47,778 nucleotides of DNA, from NCBI GenBank assembly GCA_018714165.1, contig DVNU01000053.1, forward strand, positions 1 through 47,778, given 5' to 3'. Below are positions 16,332-23,421 of this stretch, piece by piece. Under the pieces are notes generated by a model. The model made no database searches. It had not been told where the DNA came from and saw nothing but the letters and a program-made list of their open reading frames with translations. Within the stretch, counting starts at the first letter, position 1; every line of letters starts with the position of its first letter. The position numbers and the translations under genes were made by a program. The stretch is from Candidatus Coproplasma excrementipullorum (GTDB lineage Bacteria; Bacillota; Clostridia; Christensenellales; Borkfalkiaceae).

Positions 16332-16609
16332 GGCAGTGTGCTGCCGCTAAATGCACGCTGCATTTGCATGAATTGAAAACGCTTGTGCGTTTTCATGAAT
16401 TGCCGCCTCAACCCCTCACTTCGATTGGGTTTATAGCATGGCGGCATGAATTGCAACTTTACAAGTTGCATTGTGGTGAGTAGTTATTTTTAAAGTATTT
16501 CTCACCGTAATGGAGCAATCGCAGATTGCGAGAATTCATGAAGGCTCTGCCTTCAATTCATTGAGGCACTTGTGCCGAAAATTCATGCGGCTAAAAGCCG
16601 CAATTCATG
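16332..16609. repeat. modular hairpin array, class B, copy B2
   Basis: ATGAATT/AATTCAT-joined hairpins (GAAAACGC/GCGTTTTC, GCAACTT/AAGTTGC, GCAATCGCAGATTGC-like, GGCACTTGTGCC, GCGGCTAAAAGCCGC). The core GCCGCCTCAACCCCTCACTTCGAT...GGCGGC is the class A core in reverse orientation. It also holds TGGTGAGTAGTTATTTTTAAAGTATTTCTCACC, an imperfect hairpin block. It fills the lysS-greA gap. Confidence 0.83.
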
Positions 16610-16625
16610 CGCGCGGGCGCACTGC

Positions 16626-17093
16626 TTATCTTATGCTGACGATCTTGAGCTTATATTCGCCGTTGGGCGCCACAACGAGCACCTCTTCGCCGATGCGATG
16701 GCGCATGAGCGCGGAGCCGACGGGAGACTCCGAGGAAATTTTGCCGTTCATAACGTCTACGTCGGTGACGGAGGAGATGGTGTAGGTTTCCTCCTCGCCG
16801 AACTCCTCGTCGAGCACGGTTACAACCGAGTTGAGGTGAACGTAGGAGTTATCTGTAATTTCCTCCTGAACGACGGCGTTTTTGATCTGGTATTCGATTT
16901 CGGCGATCTTGCCCTCGTTGGAGCGCTGTTCCTCGCGGGCGGCGTCGTACTCGGCGTTTTCCGAAAGGTCGCCGTGCGAACGGGCCTCGGCGATGCGCTC
17001 GATTATTTCGGGGCGCTTGGTCTTTACCAGATACTCAAGCTCCTCCTTCAAATCGTCAAGATTTTTTTGGGTCATTACAAACTGTTCTGACAT
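16626..17093 (-). CDS. greA: transcription elongation factor GreA
   Basis: Rescues backtracked RNA polymerase by stimulating transcript cleavage. 155 residues: an N-terminal coiled coil (about 8-78) with the acidic tip motif (GDLSENAEYDAA, residues 41-52) and a C-terminal FKBP-like domain (SPVGSALMRHRIGEEVLVVAPNGEY). A GAGG ribosome site lies upstream at long spacing. It has a consensus promoter at 17217-17245 and a structured leader of about 115 bases. Confidence 0.96.
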   Translation of the reverse strand: MSEQFVMTQKNLDDLKEELEYLVKTKRPEIIERIAEARSHGDLSENAEYDAAREEQRSNEGKIAEIEYQIKNAVVQEEITDNSYVHLNSVVTVLDEEFGEEETYTISSVTDVDVMNGKISSESPVGSALMRHRIGEEVLVVAPNGEYKLKIVSIR

Positions 17094-17140
17094 TTTGTTT
17101 TTATTACCTCTTATTGATATTTGATTGCAAATTTAAAATT

Positions 17141-17209
17141 TCTGCGGGCACGCCCGCTTTAAATAAACAAAGATATGTGGGCGAACGCACTATCCGACCA
17201 CATATCCAT
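17141..17209 (-). promoter_or_regulatory. greA leader hairpins
   Basis: In the greA 5' leader, GATATGTGG (17199-17207) can pair with CCACATATC (17172-17180) across a loop of about 18 bases, and GCGGGCGTGCCCGC (17144-17157) forms a second compact stem. Possible attenuation or mRNA-stability role is inference. Confidence 0.45.
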
Positions 17210-17216
17210 CTACTAT

Positions 17217-17245
17217 ATTATATATTGTCCGCATTTTTTTGTCAA
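17217..17245 (-). promoter_or_regulatory. greA promoter, near-consensus
   Basis: Minus strand TTGACA (17240-17245), 17-base spacer, TATAAT (17217-17222): both hexamers are perfect. Confidence 0.8.
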
Positions 17246-17267
17246 TTAAATAAAAGGGTCAACAGAC

Positions 17268-17333
17268 GATGAAATGCAGGCCTGCGTCCTGCGTGAAATA
17301 AAAACGGCAGGCCGCTTAAACGGCGCATTTCAC
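17268..17333. repeat. small class A hairpin array, copy A6 (no core)
   Basis: ATGAAAT, GCAGGCCTGCGTCCTGC hairpin, GTGAAAT, a GCCG...CGGC module and ATTTCAC, just before the stop codon of the aminotransferase gene. It has the joint sequences but lacks the CCGCC...GGCGG core. Confidence 0.6.
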
Positions 17334-17337
17334 TCTT

Positions 17338-18510
17338 TTACTTTCTGCTTTCCTTTACAAACTTCGTTATCCTGTCGATCGCCTCGGAGAGCTGGGACAT
17401 GCCCGTGGCGTATGAACAGCGCACGTGGTACAACCCCGCGTCGCCAAAGGCGGAACCGGGAACGACGGCGACCTTTTGCGAGCGCAGAAGGGCGTTTGCA
17501 AACTCCTCGCCCGTCATGCCCGTCGAGGCGACGGACGGGAACACGTAAAAGGCGCCCTTGGGCTGAAAACACTTTAAGCCCAGCGAGTTGAAGGCGTTGG
17601 CCAGGAACCTGCCGCGGCGGGCGTACTCATCCACCATCTCCTCCACCACGGCAAAGCCGTCGGTGAAGCCCTCGGCAAGGGCGGCGTTGGCGGCGTGCTG
17701 GCTGACGCGCGGCGCACACATTATAGTGTACTGGTGGATCTTGAACATAGCCTCGTCGATCTCGGGCGGGGCGCAGACAAAACCTACCCTCCACCCCGTC
17801 ATTGCAAAGGCCTTGGAAAAACCGCTTATCAGCACCGTTCGTGCGGACATATCATCGAACGAAGCGATCGAGGCGTGCTTGCCGACATATGTGAGCTCGG
17901 CATAAATTTCGTCCGAGATGACGAGTAAATCGTGCTTTTTTATCACGGGAATTATGGCCTGCAGCTGCTCTGCCGTCATAATGGCGCCCGTGGGGTTGTT
18001 GGGATAGGCCAAAATGAGCGCCTTGGTTTTGGGTGTTATAACCTCCTCCAATATCTGGGGCGTGAGAATGAAGTCGTTATCGGCCACGCAGTGCACGGCG
18101 ACGGGCGTGCCACCCGCGAGCGACACGGAGGGTGCGTAGGAGACATAGCAGGGTTCGGGCACTAAAATTTCGTCGCCCTCCTCGCAGATGGCGCGGAGGG
18201 TTAAATCTATTGCCTCGCTGGCGCCGACGGTGACTATGGTGTGGTCGGGGTCGGCGGGAATGGAGAAGCGCTCTTCAAGGTACCGGCAGATGTTTTTGCG
18301 CAGTTCGGGCAGGCCGCGGTTGCCCGTGTACTGGGTGAGGCCGCGCTTGACGGAGCGGATTGCCGCATCGCGGATAGACCAGGGCGTGACAAAATCGGGC
18401 TCGCCCACACCGAGTGAGATAGCCCCTTCCATTTCGGAGACTATGTCAAAAAATTTTCGTATGCCGCTCGGCTTAAGTTCAGCCGCGCGCCTGTTGATAA
18501 ATGAACGCAT
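17338..18510 (-). CDS. class I/II aminotransferase (aspartate/alanine-type)
   Basis: PLP-dependent aminotransferase of fold type I, 390 residues. Motifs: SLGVGEPDF (substrate-binding N-terminal loop), YTGNRGLPELR, PNNPTGA, SDEIYAELTY and the PLP-Schiff-base lysine K233 in SGFSKAFAMTGWRVG. This subgroup includes PatA/AlaT-like enzymes for aromatic or acidic amino acids; the substrate is not resolved. The start is the ATG at 18510; the open frame to 18546 enters repeat sequence. The adjacent Lrp/AsnC gene upstream, in the same direction, is a recurrent Firmicute pairing and likely controls it. Confidence 0.92.
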   Translation of the reverse strand: MRSFINRRAAELKPSGIRKFFDIVSEMEGAISLGVGEPDFVTPWSIRDAAIRSVKRGLTQYTGNRGLPELRKNICRYLEERFSIPADPDHTIVTVGASEAIDLTLRAICEEGDEILVPEPCYVSYAPSVSLAGGTPVAVHCVADNDFILTPQILEEVITPKTKALILAYPNNPTGAIMTAEQLQAIIPVIKKHDLLVISDEIYAELTYVGKHASIASFDDMSARTVLISGFSKAFAMTGWRVGFVCAPPEIDEAMFKIHQYTIMCAPRVSQHAANAALAEGFTDGFAVVEEMVDEYARRGRFLANAFNSLGLKCFQPKGAFYVFPSVASTGMTGEEFANALLRSQKVAVVPGSAFGDAGLYHVRCSYATGMSQLSEAIDRITKFVKESRK

Positions 18511-18524
18511 AATGATAATTAAAA

Positions 18525-18811
18525 ATGAATTGCGCGGCTTTGCCACGCGTGAATTGAATACTTCGTTTCTCGGCGGCAGTAAGGAGAGCAGCCGCCTCGG
18601 TCACCGTTCGGGCGACCTGATGCCCTCACTCACCTCGCAAGGCAAAACAGCAGATTACTGCTGTTTTGAGAATGCCTTGCTCGCCATGAATTGCCGCCTC
18701 ATCCCCCCACTTCGATTGAGCAGGCCATATGACGGCGTGAATTCTCGCAATCTGCGATTGCTCCATTGTGGTGATTATTTACTTTAAATAATCATACCGA
18801 GGCGGTGTAGG
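18525..18811. repeat. modular hairpin array, class B, copy B3
   Basis: GCGCGGCTTTGCCACGC-type hairpin and GTGAATT joints at the left. A 44-bp class C hairpin (18637-18680) is inserted, then ATGAATT, the core GCCGCCTCATCCCCCCACTTCGAT...GACGGC, a CGCAATCTGCGATTGC hairpin and the ATTTACTTTAAATAAT inverted repeat, ending at ACCGAGGCGGTGT. It fills the upstream region of the aminotransferase gene. Confidence 0.78.
18637..18680. repeat. class C hairpin repeat, copy 1
   Basis: GCAAGGCAAAACAGCAGATT followed by its near-complement ending in GCCTTGC. Stem AACAGCAG/CTGCTGTT plus outer GCAAGGC/GCCTTGC. Nearly identical to copy 2 (18955-18998); copy 3 at 28402-28444 is reversed and more diverged. Confidence 0.85.
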
Positions 18812-18835
18812 CAGTTTGCTTTTATGCCGTTAGTA

Positions 18836-19230
18836 TTTTCAAATAATTAATGTTTGCAAGCGAAACCACGCTTTCGCGCCGCAAGTTCGTAGCGGCTGTA
18901 ATGGCATCATCCGCTTTGGTCGCCGTTCGCACGTATAATGCGCTCACTGCTCTCGCAAGGCAAAACAGCAGATTACTGCTGTTTTGAGAATACCTTGCTC
19001 GTCTCAATTTGTTGCGACCAGCAACCTCAGCGGGGTGAATTTGCGCGATTATTCCTAAATAATTAACGTCGGAAATCGCAAGGTGGAATTCATTTCTACC
19101 GTTAAGCGATTTCACGACCAAAGCAACCTCGCTGCAAGTCGCACGGAGCCGCTTGCGGCGAGTACGACTTGAGCGAAATTAAAATAATTTACGTTACGAG
19201 GGGAATTGACTTCCCCGAAGTAGCCCCAAT
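18836..19230. repeat. class D repeat region between aminotransferase and Lrp genes
   Basis: No gene is visible in 18812-19373. The stretch holds modules shared with 28250-28545: a TTTGCAAGCGAAACCACGC segment (about 18852), class C hairpin copy 2, GGAATTCATTTCTACCGTTA followed by AGCAACCTCGCTGCAAGTCG (19085-19145), and AAAATAATTTACG. Order of the modules is similar in the two regions. Confidence 0.7.
18955..18998. repeat. class C hairpin repeat, copy 2
   Basis: Differs from copy 1 at one base (TACC for TGCC near the right end). It lies inside the class D region. Confidence 0.85.
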
Positions 19231-19373
19231 TTGCGAACCCTTTCGCCTCGGCAGGTGAATGTGGCGCAATTATATAAATGTAGGGCTATTTAAGATTGCG
19301 CCACAGAGGGCAGCGCCCTTAAATAACGGCGAGTTGGTGCATATCCTCTTATGCACAACGAGCGTTAACTTTT

Positions 19374-19865
19374 TTATGGCTGTACCGAAAGCCTGTCGCA
19401 GCTCTCGTCCTTCTTCATGAGCGCGCCCTCGACCTTGTACTTCTTTAATATAAAGTGCGTGGCAGTGGAGAGCACGGAGTCGTATGTGGAGATGCGCTCG
19501 GACACAAAGCGCGAGATGGACTTCAAAGACTTGCCCGCGACAATTACGGCCAGATCGTATGCGCCAGACATCAGGTACAAACTCTTTACCTCGCCGTGCT
19601 CGGCTATCTCCCGGGCGATGGTATCGAACCCCGAACCGCGCTGGGGTGTAACTTTCACCTCGATGAGCGCCTCAACGACGTCCTCGTCGAAGGCGTCCTC
19701 GTTGACGATGGCGGTGTACTTGACGATGACGCCGTCGTCCTCAAGCTTTTTTACCTTTGCGGCGGCCTCCTTTTCGCTTATGCCGAGCATTGCGGCAATC
19801 TTGGATGCGCTTGCTCGCGAGTCGGCCGTAAGAATGGCAACTATGTCCCTCTCTGTCTTTTCCAT
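19374..19865 (-). CDS. Lrp/AsnC family transcriptional regulator
   Basis: 163 residues. The N-terminal winged helix-turn-helix spans about 1-60 (DIVAILTADSRASASKIAAM then ISEKEAAAKVKKLEDDGVI) and the C-terminal RAM ligand-binding domain about 65-145 (VEALIEVKVTP, GAYDLAVIVAG). The family responds to amino acids and usually acts on a neighbouring amino-acid gene; the aminotransferase downstream at 17338-18510 is the obvious candidate target, although 860 bp of repeats lie between. A GAGGAAA ribosome site precedes the ATG at 19865. Confidence 0.92.
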   Translation of the reverse strand: MEKTERDIVAILTADSRASASKIAAMLGISEKEAAAKVKKLEDDGVIVKYTAIVNEDAFDEDVVEALIEVKVTPQRGSGFDTIAREIAEHGEVKSLYLMSGAYDLAVIVAGKSLKSISRFVSERISTYDSVLSTATHFILKKYKVEGALMKKDESCDRLSVQP

Positions 19866-20016
19866 AAATTTTCCTCTTCGCGCGGCGGGGCGCCGCCCCG
19901 CCGCGCGCTTAAAGATATTTTTATTATTTTATAACTTACATAACCTTTTGTCAAGATTATTTAAAAAATGCGTTTACAAAGCGCACCGTTTCTGCTAAAA
20001 TTGAGGTATGTTCAGA

Positions 20017-20268
20017 ATGTGGGGCAAGATAATCAAAGACGGCAAAATTATAAAGCAGGTGACTTACGAGCGCGTGGATAAGTTTACGTACTCATCCTTT
20101 TTCAACTACCTTGCGGACATCTGCGAGGAGCTGGACATAGCCACCCCCGTGCTCTTAAAGACTCACATATTCAACTACGCCAAGTTCAACACCGTAAAAT
20201 TTATCCCGCGCGACTTTGCCGAGAGCGTCGACTTTGACAGACTGGTCATAGAAAATATAACAGTTTAG
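20017..20268 (+). CDS. conserved small clostridial protein of unknown function
   Basis: 83 residues beginning MWGKIIKDGKIIKQVTYE and ending DFDRLVIENITV. I recognise the overall pattern (MWGRxxKxxR start, an internal EExCxxxDxxxPVxL segment, a FxPxDFxExxDFDxLxIxxI end) from a family common in Clostridia annotated only as hypothetical. GAGG sits nine bases before the ATG at 20017; the ATG at 20008 is too close to it. A single soluble alpha/beta domain is likely. It is divergent from the Lrp gene. Confidence 0.72.
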   Translation: MWGKIIKDGKIIKQVTYERVDKFTYSSFFNYLADICEELDIATPVLLKTHIFNYAKFNTVKFIPRDFAESVDFDRLVIENITV

Positions 20269-20334
20269 TCAACCCGTGTAAGGCGCCTTTGGCGCCGCGC
20301 TCATAATCGCGTGCAGACTGCCCATAATATTTAT

Positions 20335-20544
20335 ATGCGACTGTCCTGCATCATTTGTTCGGCAATTTTAATTATCTTAGGCATATGCGGGGGCGTTTAT
20401 GCGCTGACGGGATTTGACCTGCTCTCCTTTATATGCTTTAACCGTACCACCGCGTTGCGGGCCGTTCTGGCCGCGGGCGGCGTGTGCGCCTTATTTTTGG
20501 GCTATGCCCTGGCCGTGCTCAGGCCGTATAAGGGTTTGAAATAA
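20335..20544 (+). CDS. small two-span membrane protein, possibly DUF378-like
   Basis: 69 residues with two hydrophobic segments (about 3-26 and 38-61), Gly-rich in the first, separated by a short loop with Phe and Asn. The shape (GGVYALTGFDLLSF, then a second helix) resembles DUF378/YuzA, but the match is loose. The start is uncertain: a GTG at 20311 is also in frame. The ATG at 20335 has no Shine-Dalgarno but a CATAAT hexamer six bases before it, as seen for mnmA. It is downstream of the 83-residue gene and ends just before a strong terminator. Confidence 0.55.
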   Translation: MRLSCIICSAILIILGICGGVYALTGFDLLSFICFNRTTALRAVLAAGGVCALFLGYALAVLRPYKGLK

Positions 20545-20551
20545 TTTAAAA

Positions 20552-20596
20552 TATGCCGCCCTGCGGCGCTTTGTGCGCCGCAGGGCGGCATATATG
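20552..20596. terminator. bidirectional terminator hairpin
   Basis: An 18-bp perfect stem (20552-20569 with 20575-20592) between the convergent genes ending at 20544 and 20613. Confidence 0.75.
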
Positions 20597-20612
20597 CTTT
20601 AACCAACGCATT

Positions 20613-21494
20613 TTAAGACCACAGTTCGTCCATATCGAACCCGTTGACCTGAATGACTTCGAACAGGTCGCTGTTGGCGATATTCCTGGGCGAGACGACG
20701 GGCCCGCCCGTGCTGTCGATATCGTAGCCGAAGGCCTTATAGGCCTGCCAGACGAGGTGCGAACAGTGGGTGTTTATTACGTTGTCGGTCTGATCCTTGG
20801 GATAGAAGAAGCCGACAAACAGCGAATAGGGGATTCCGACGAGGTTTTCGCGCGCCCAGGCCGCTATTTCGGCGGCCTCCCCGGCGGAAATTTTGGGGCG
20901 GAGCACCAAGAAGTTTGTAGCCTGCCTGAACCAGCGCGTTCCGCTCGTGCGCGAGGGAGTACCCACCGACACGGCCTCCGCAATCCTGGCCGAGCCGCTG
21001 CTGCCGCCAGTGATTACCAGCGCGGCATGGCCGTTTATCCAGCCCATAGTGTGCACCGAAGCAGATATAAGCACGTCGCCCTCCCTTAAATCGACCATAT
21101 TGAAGTACTTATCGGGGAAGTAGTCGTGCGAGCTGAAGGGGAAGTCGGAGTCATGCTCGGTCTGCCCCTCAAAGAAAATGTCCTGCTGACAGCCTAAAAT
21201 AAAGGCAGTGTTGAGGGTCGTCTGACCCTCGAAGTACACGCGCGTGAGGCCCGTCTGATGATAGACAAAGTCGTAATCTTCGTCCGTCCAGTCGGCAATA
21301 TCCTTTTCAAGCACCTGTTCGAGCCCCTCAACGTCCATCTCGTAGTCGGGCGCGACGCGCATCATATTGTGTGCCACGGCGTTGGAAATGAGAAAAAACG
21401 CCGCTATGACGACTAGCGCAAAAAGGATGCTTGAAATAATTATTATGGCCCGCTTTAAGGGGCTTTTTTTGGTTTTTGCCTTGTTTGCGCTCAA
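20613..21494 (-). CDS. membrane-anchored permuted papain-fold (YiiX/YaeF-like) hydrolase
   Basis: 293 residues starting at a TTG (21492-21494) with GGAG eight bases upstream. A basic N-terminus, one membrane span (about 14-38), then an extracellular domain. The catalytic layout is His first (WINGHAALVI), Cys later (INTHCSHLVWQAYKAFGYD), which is the order of circularly permuted NlpC/P60 enzymes of the YiiX/YaeF and LRAT group. A GDVLISAS motif precedes the His, as in these families. Likely amidase or peptidase on cell-wall or lipid substrates (inference). The promoter at 21528-21556 rules out the longer ATG starts at 21668 and 21587, which lie upstream of it. Confidence 0.75.
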   Translation of the reverse strand: MSANKAKTKKSPLKRAIIIISSILFALVVIAAFFLISNAVAHNMMRVAPDYEMDVEGLEQVLEKDIADWTDEDYDFVYHQTGLTRVYFEGQTTLNTAFILGCQQDIFFEGQTEHDSDFPFSSHDYFPDKYFNMVDLREGDVLISASVHTMGWINGHAALVITGGSSGSARIAEAVSVGTPSRTSGTRWFRQATNFLVLRPKISAGEAAEIAAWARENLVGIPYSLFVGFFYPKDQTDNVINTHCSHLVWQAYKAFGYDIDSTGGPVVSPRNIANSDLFEVIQVNGFDMDELWS

Positions 21495-21527
21495 TGGTGC
21501 CGCTCCGTAAATTTCAAGATTGACCCC

Positions 21528-21556
21528 ATTATATACCTTTGCCAAAGAAAATGCAA
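21528..21556 (-). promoter_or_regulatory. promoter of the papain-fold hydrolase gene
   Basis: Minus strand TTGCAT (21551-21556), 17-base spacer, TATAAT (21528-21533), about 27 bases before the expected leader ends at the TTG start. Confidence 0.65.
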
Positions 21557-21565
21557 CACTGTGGC

Positions 21566-21770
21566 GGTGAAAAGAGCGTGAAAGCATTACGCTCCGCAGT
21601 GAAATGCAGGCCCGCGGCCTGCGTGAAATGGCTGCGCCGTGAAATGCCGCCTCAACTCCTCTTTTCAATCAACGCTGTCAAAGGCGGCAAAGCACGTTCA
21701 ATGTGATGTGTTGGGGTGCATTTCACAAATACCGCAGGTATTTATTTCACACACCGAAGGTGTATTTCAC
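21566..21770. repeat. modular hairpin array, class A, copy A3 (core reversed)
   Basis: GTGAAA joints, a GCAGGCCCGCGGCCTGC hairpin, GGCTGCGCC, then the core read as GCCGCCTCAACTCCTC...TGTCAAAGGCGGC (the opposite orientation to A1, A2 and A4). It continues with AAATACCGCAGGTATTT and ACACCGAAGGTGT hairpins joined by ATTTCAC. It sits between two minus-strand genes. Confidence 0.82.
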
Positions 21771-21780
21771 TATTATCTGA

Positions 21781-22791
21781 TTACTTGGCTTTTATCGAAA
21801 TTCCTGTATTTGCATCCTGATACATCACCCAGTAACCGCCGCCGTCGACGGGCACGTATGCCGCTCGGCCCTTTAAACTTTCGGGGCAGGGCGCGCCCGA
21901 AGCTACGGGCACGCCGTAGCACAGATATTTTGCACTGCCCCCGTCATATATCACGCCGAACGCATAGTGCGCGCCGTTGCCGTATGTGATTTTGGCCCAG
22001 CGCGAGCCGTCGATTACGTCCTCCAGCGCCTCGGCGCGGGGATAGGTGGAGAATATCTTTTTTATGTCTCCGCTCATCCTCTCATAGAACCCGCCGCCCG
22101 CAAGCTTTGGCTGAGCCGGCTCGTCGTCCTCTTCGGCGCGGAATTCTTCGCCCTCCTCTTCGGGAGAGCCGCCTATATGGAAGGCGCTGGTGGCGCACTT
22201 TATGGGCTTTTCATCCGACTCTGCGCCTTCTCCGCTCTGTTGCTCTGCGCAGGCAGACGGCGCGCTCTCGCCAGCGCCAGCAGTCTCTTCATGCGCGTCA
22301 ACTCCGCGCTCCTCTTCGGCCTCTTCAGGCGGGCGTACAGGGCCGCCGTTTTCATCAGCTTCCAGTTCATAATAATTTTCGTCGGCAATGGCTTCGTCGT
22401 CGTAGCTCGTCCGGGCGGCGCTCTCCTCGTGCTCGATGGCGCTCTGCACCGAGGCGAGAAGTTTTTGGTTGTCGCCGCAAACGGCGCAGGCGACGGGCGC
22501 CACCGAACCCGCACGGCAGAAGGTTATGAGGCAAGCAAAACCGTCAGTGGGGTCGAAGGGACACTCGCCCTCGTAAGCGGGCGAATCGAAGATGACCGCC
22601 GACGAGCCGTCGGTTATGCCGATACGGTAACACCCCTCGGTGAGGGGCGCGAAATTTATGAGCGAGGCTTCGGCCTTGAAATATCCCGCGTATGCCTCGC
22701 AGCGCACCAGACCCTTGAGCTCGCCGCCGTCGGCCGAGTAGCCGGCCTTTAAAGTTTTTATGAGCGCTATCCTTTTGACGTAACCTGCCAT
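21781..22791 (-). CDS. uncharacterised two-domain protein with acidic linker
   Basis: 336 residues. The N-terminal domain (about 1-115) is beta-rich, with Cys residues and a short CAVCGDN motif near 104. The middle (about 118-230) is a low-complexity Glu/Ala/Asp-rich linker. The C-terminal domain (about 235-336) is compact and aromatic-rich, with RWAKITYGNGAHYAFGVIYD, YLCYGVPV and GYWVMYQDANTG motifs. I believe the N- and C-terminal motifs recur in clostridial hypothetical proteins, but I know no function. GGGAG precedes the ATG at 22791. No signal peptide is visible. Confidence 0.78.
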   Translation of the reverse strand: MAGYVKRIALIKTLKAGYSADGGELKGLVRCEAYAGYFKAEASLINFAPLTEGCYRIGITDGSSAVIFDSPAYEGECPFDPTDGFACLITFCRAGSVAPVACAVCGDNQKLLASVQSAIEHEESAARTSYDDEAIADENYYELEADENGGPVRPPEEAEEERGVDAHEETAGAGESAPSACAEQQSGEGAESDEKPIKCATSAFHIGGSPEEEGEEFRAEEDDEPAQPKLAGGGFYERMSGDIKKIFSTYPRAEALEDVIDGSRWAKITYGNGAHYAFGVIYDGGSAKYLCYGVPVASGAPCPESLKGRAAYVPVDGGGYWVMYQDANTGISIKAK

Positions 22792-22900
22792 TGCACACTC
22801 CCGCAGTATTCTTTTGGTCTATTATATTTATTTGATGCGCGCGCAAAAGATGTATTTGTGTAAAAATATATACATTAATGAGGAATGTGGGGCGGGGAGA

Positions 22901-23142
22901 CACGAAATGCGCGGGCGTTGCCCGCGCGTGAAATACCTGCGGTATTCGTGAAATACACAGCTACGCTGTGCGTTATGGCAAAAATTATGCGACACAGCCG
23001 AAGAAATACTCACCTCAACGCAACCGAAAGGTTGCATTTCACACCGCCTTCGAAAGAACTGATTGGAATGAGGAGCTGAGGCGGTATTTCACGAAAACGT
23101 TTATAACGTTTTCATTTCACGCACGATGTAATCGTGCATTTC
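22901..23142. repeat. modular hairpin array, class A, copy A4
   Basis: GTGAAAT-joined hairpins (GCGCGGG/CCCGCGC, ATACCTGCGGTAT, ACACAGCTACGCTGTG), then GCAACCGAAAGGTTGC plus ATTTCAC. The core ACCGCCTTCGAAAGAACTGATTGG...GAGGCGGT follows, then ATTTCAC and GAAAACGTTTATAACGTTTTC and CACGATGTAATCGTG hairpins. The core here has diverged inside, but its ends and flanking joints are kept. Confidence 0.82.
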
Positions 23143-23144
23143 TC

Positions 23145-23178
23145 TGCTAGGCGCAGGCCTTAACGCCTGCGCCTAGCA
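23145..23178. terminator. perfect inverted repeat, probable terminator
   Basis: A 14-bp perfect stem (TGCTAGGCGCAGGC with its complement, loop CTTAAC), directly after array A4 and before the pckG promoter. Confidence 0.5.
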
Positions 23179-23197
23179 AATTTGCACGTTCATTTTG

Positions 23198-23226
23198 TTG
23201 CATTGCACAACAAATTTTGCTATACT
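23198..23226 (+). promoter_or_regulatory. pckG promoter
   Basis: TTGCAT (23198-23203), 17-base spacer, TATACT (23221-23226). The implied leader is about 190 bases. Confidence 0.55.
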
Positions 23227-23287
23227 GTTATACAGGGATACGATACATTGGCATAAATACCGCTTACGTGTATTGCACGATTTAAAC

Positions 23288-23332
23288 ATTGTGCCTCCTC
23301 TTTCACCCAACTATTACACGTTTTGGGTGAAA
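23288..23332 (+). promoter_or_regulatory. pckG leader hairpin preceded by the 13-mer ATTGTGCCTCCTC
   Basis: ATTGTGCCTCCTC (23288-23300) is followed at once by a 10-bp perfect stem (23301-23310 with 23323-23332, loop of 12). The same 13-mer plus a different-sequence stem occurs twice near queT (26693 and 27085). CTCCT could pair with the AGGAG of the pckG ribosome site (inference). Confidence 0.5.
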
Positions 23333-23421
23333 CTATGTTTAAAAAATTCAAAACATTAAAAATCCCGAATAATTTTTTATCCCATTAATTTTGTAAATAT
23401 TGCTTTAAGGAGATATCATAA

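Noticed and set aside
20613-21668. Longer 351-residue form of the papain-fold hydrolase
   Set aside because: The extra N-terminus is translation of the A3 repeat array and the promoter at 21528-21556 lies inside it.
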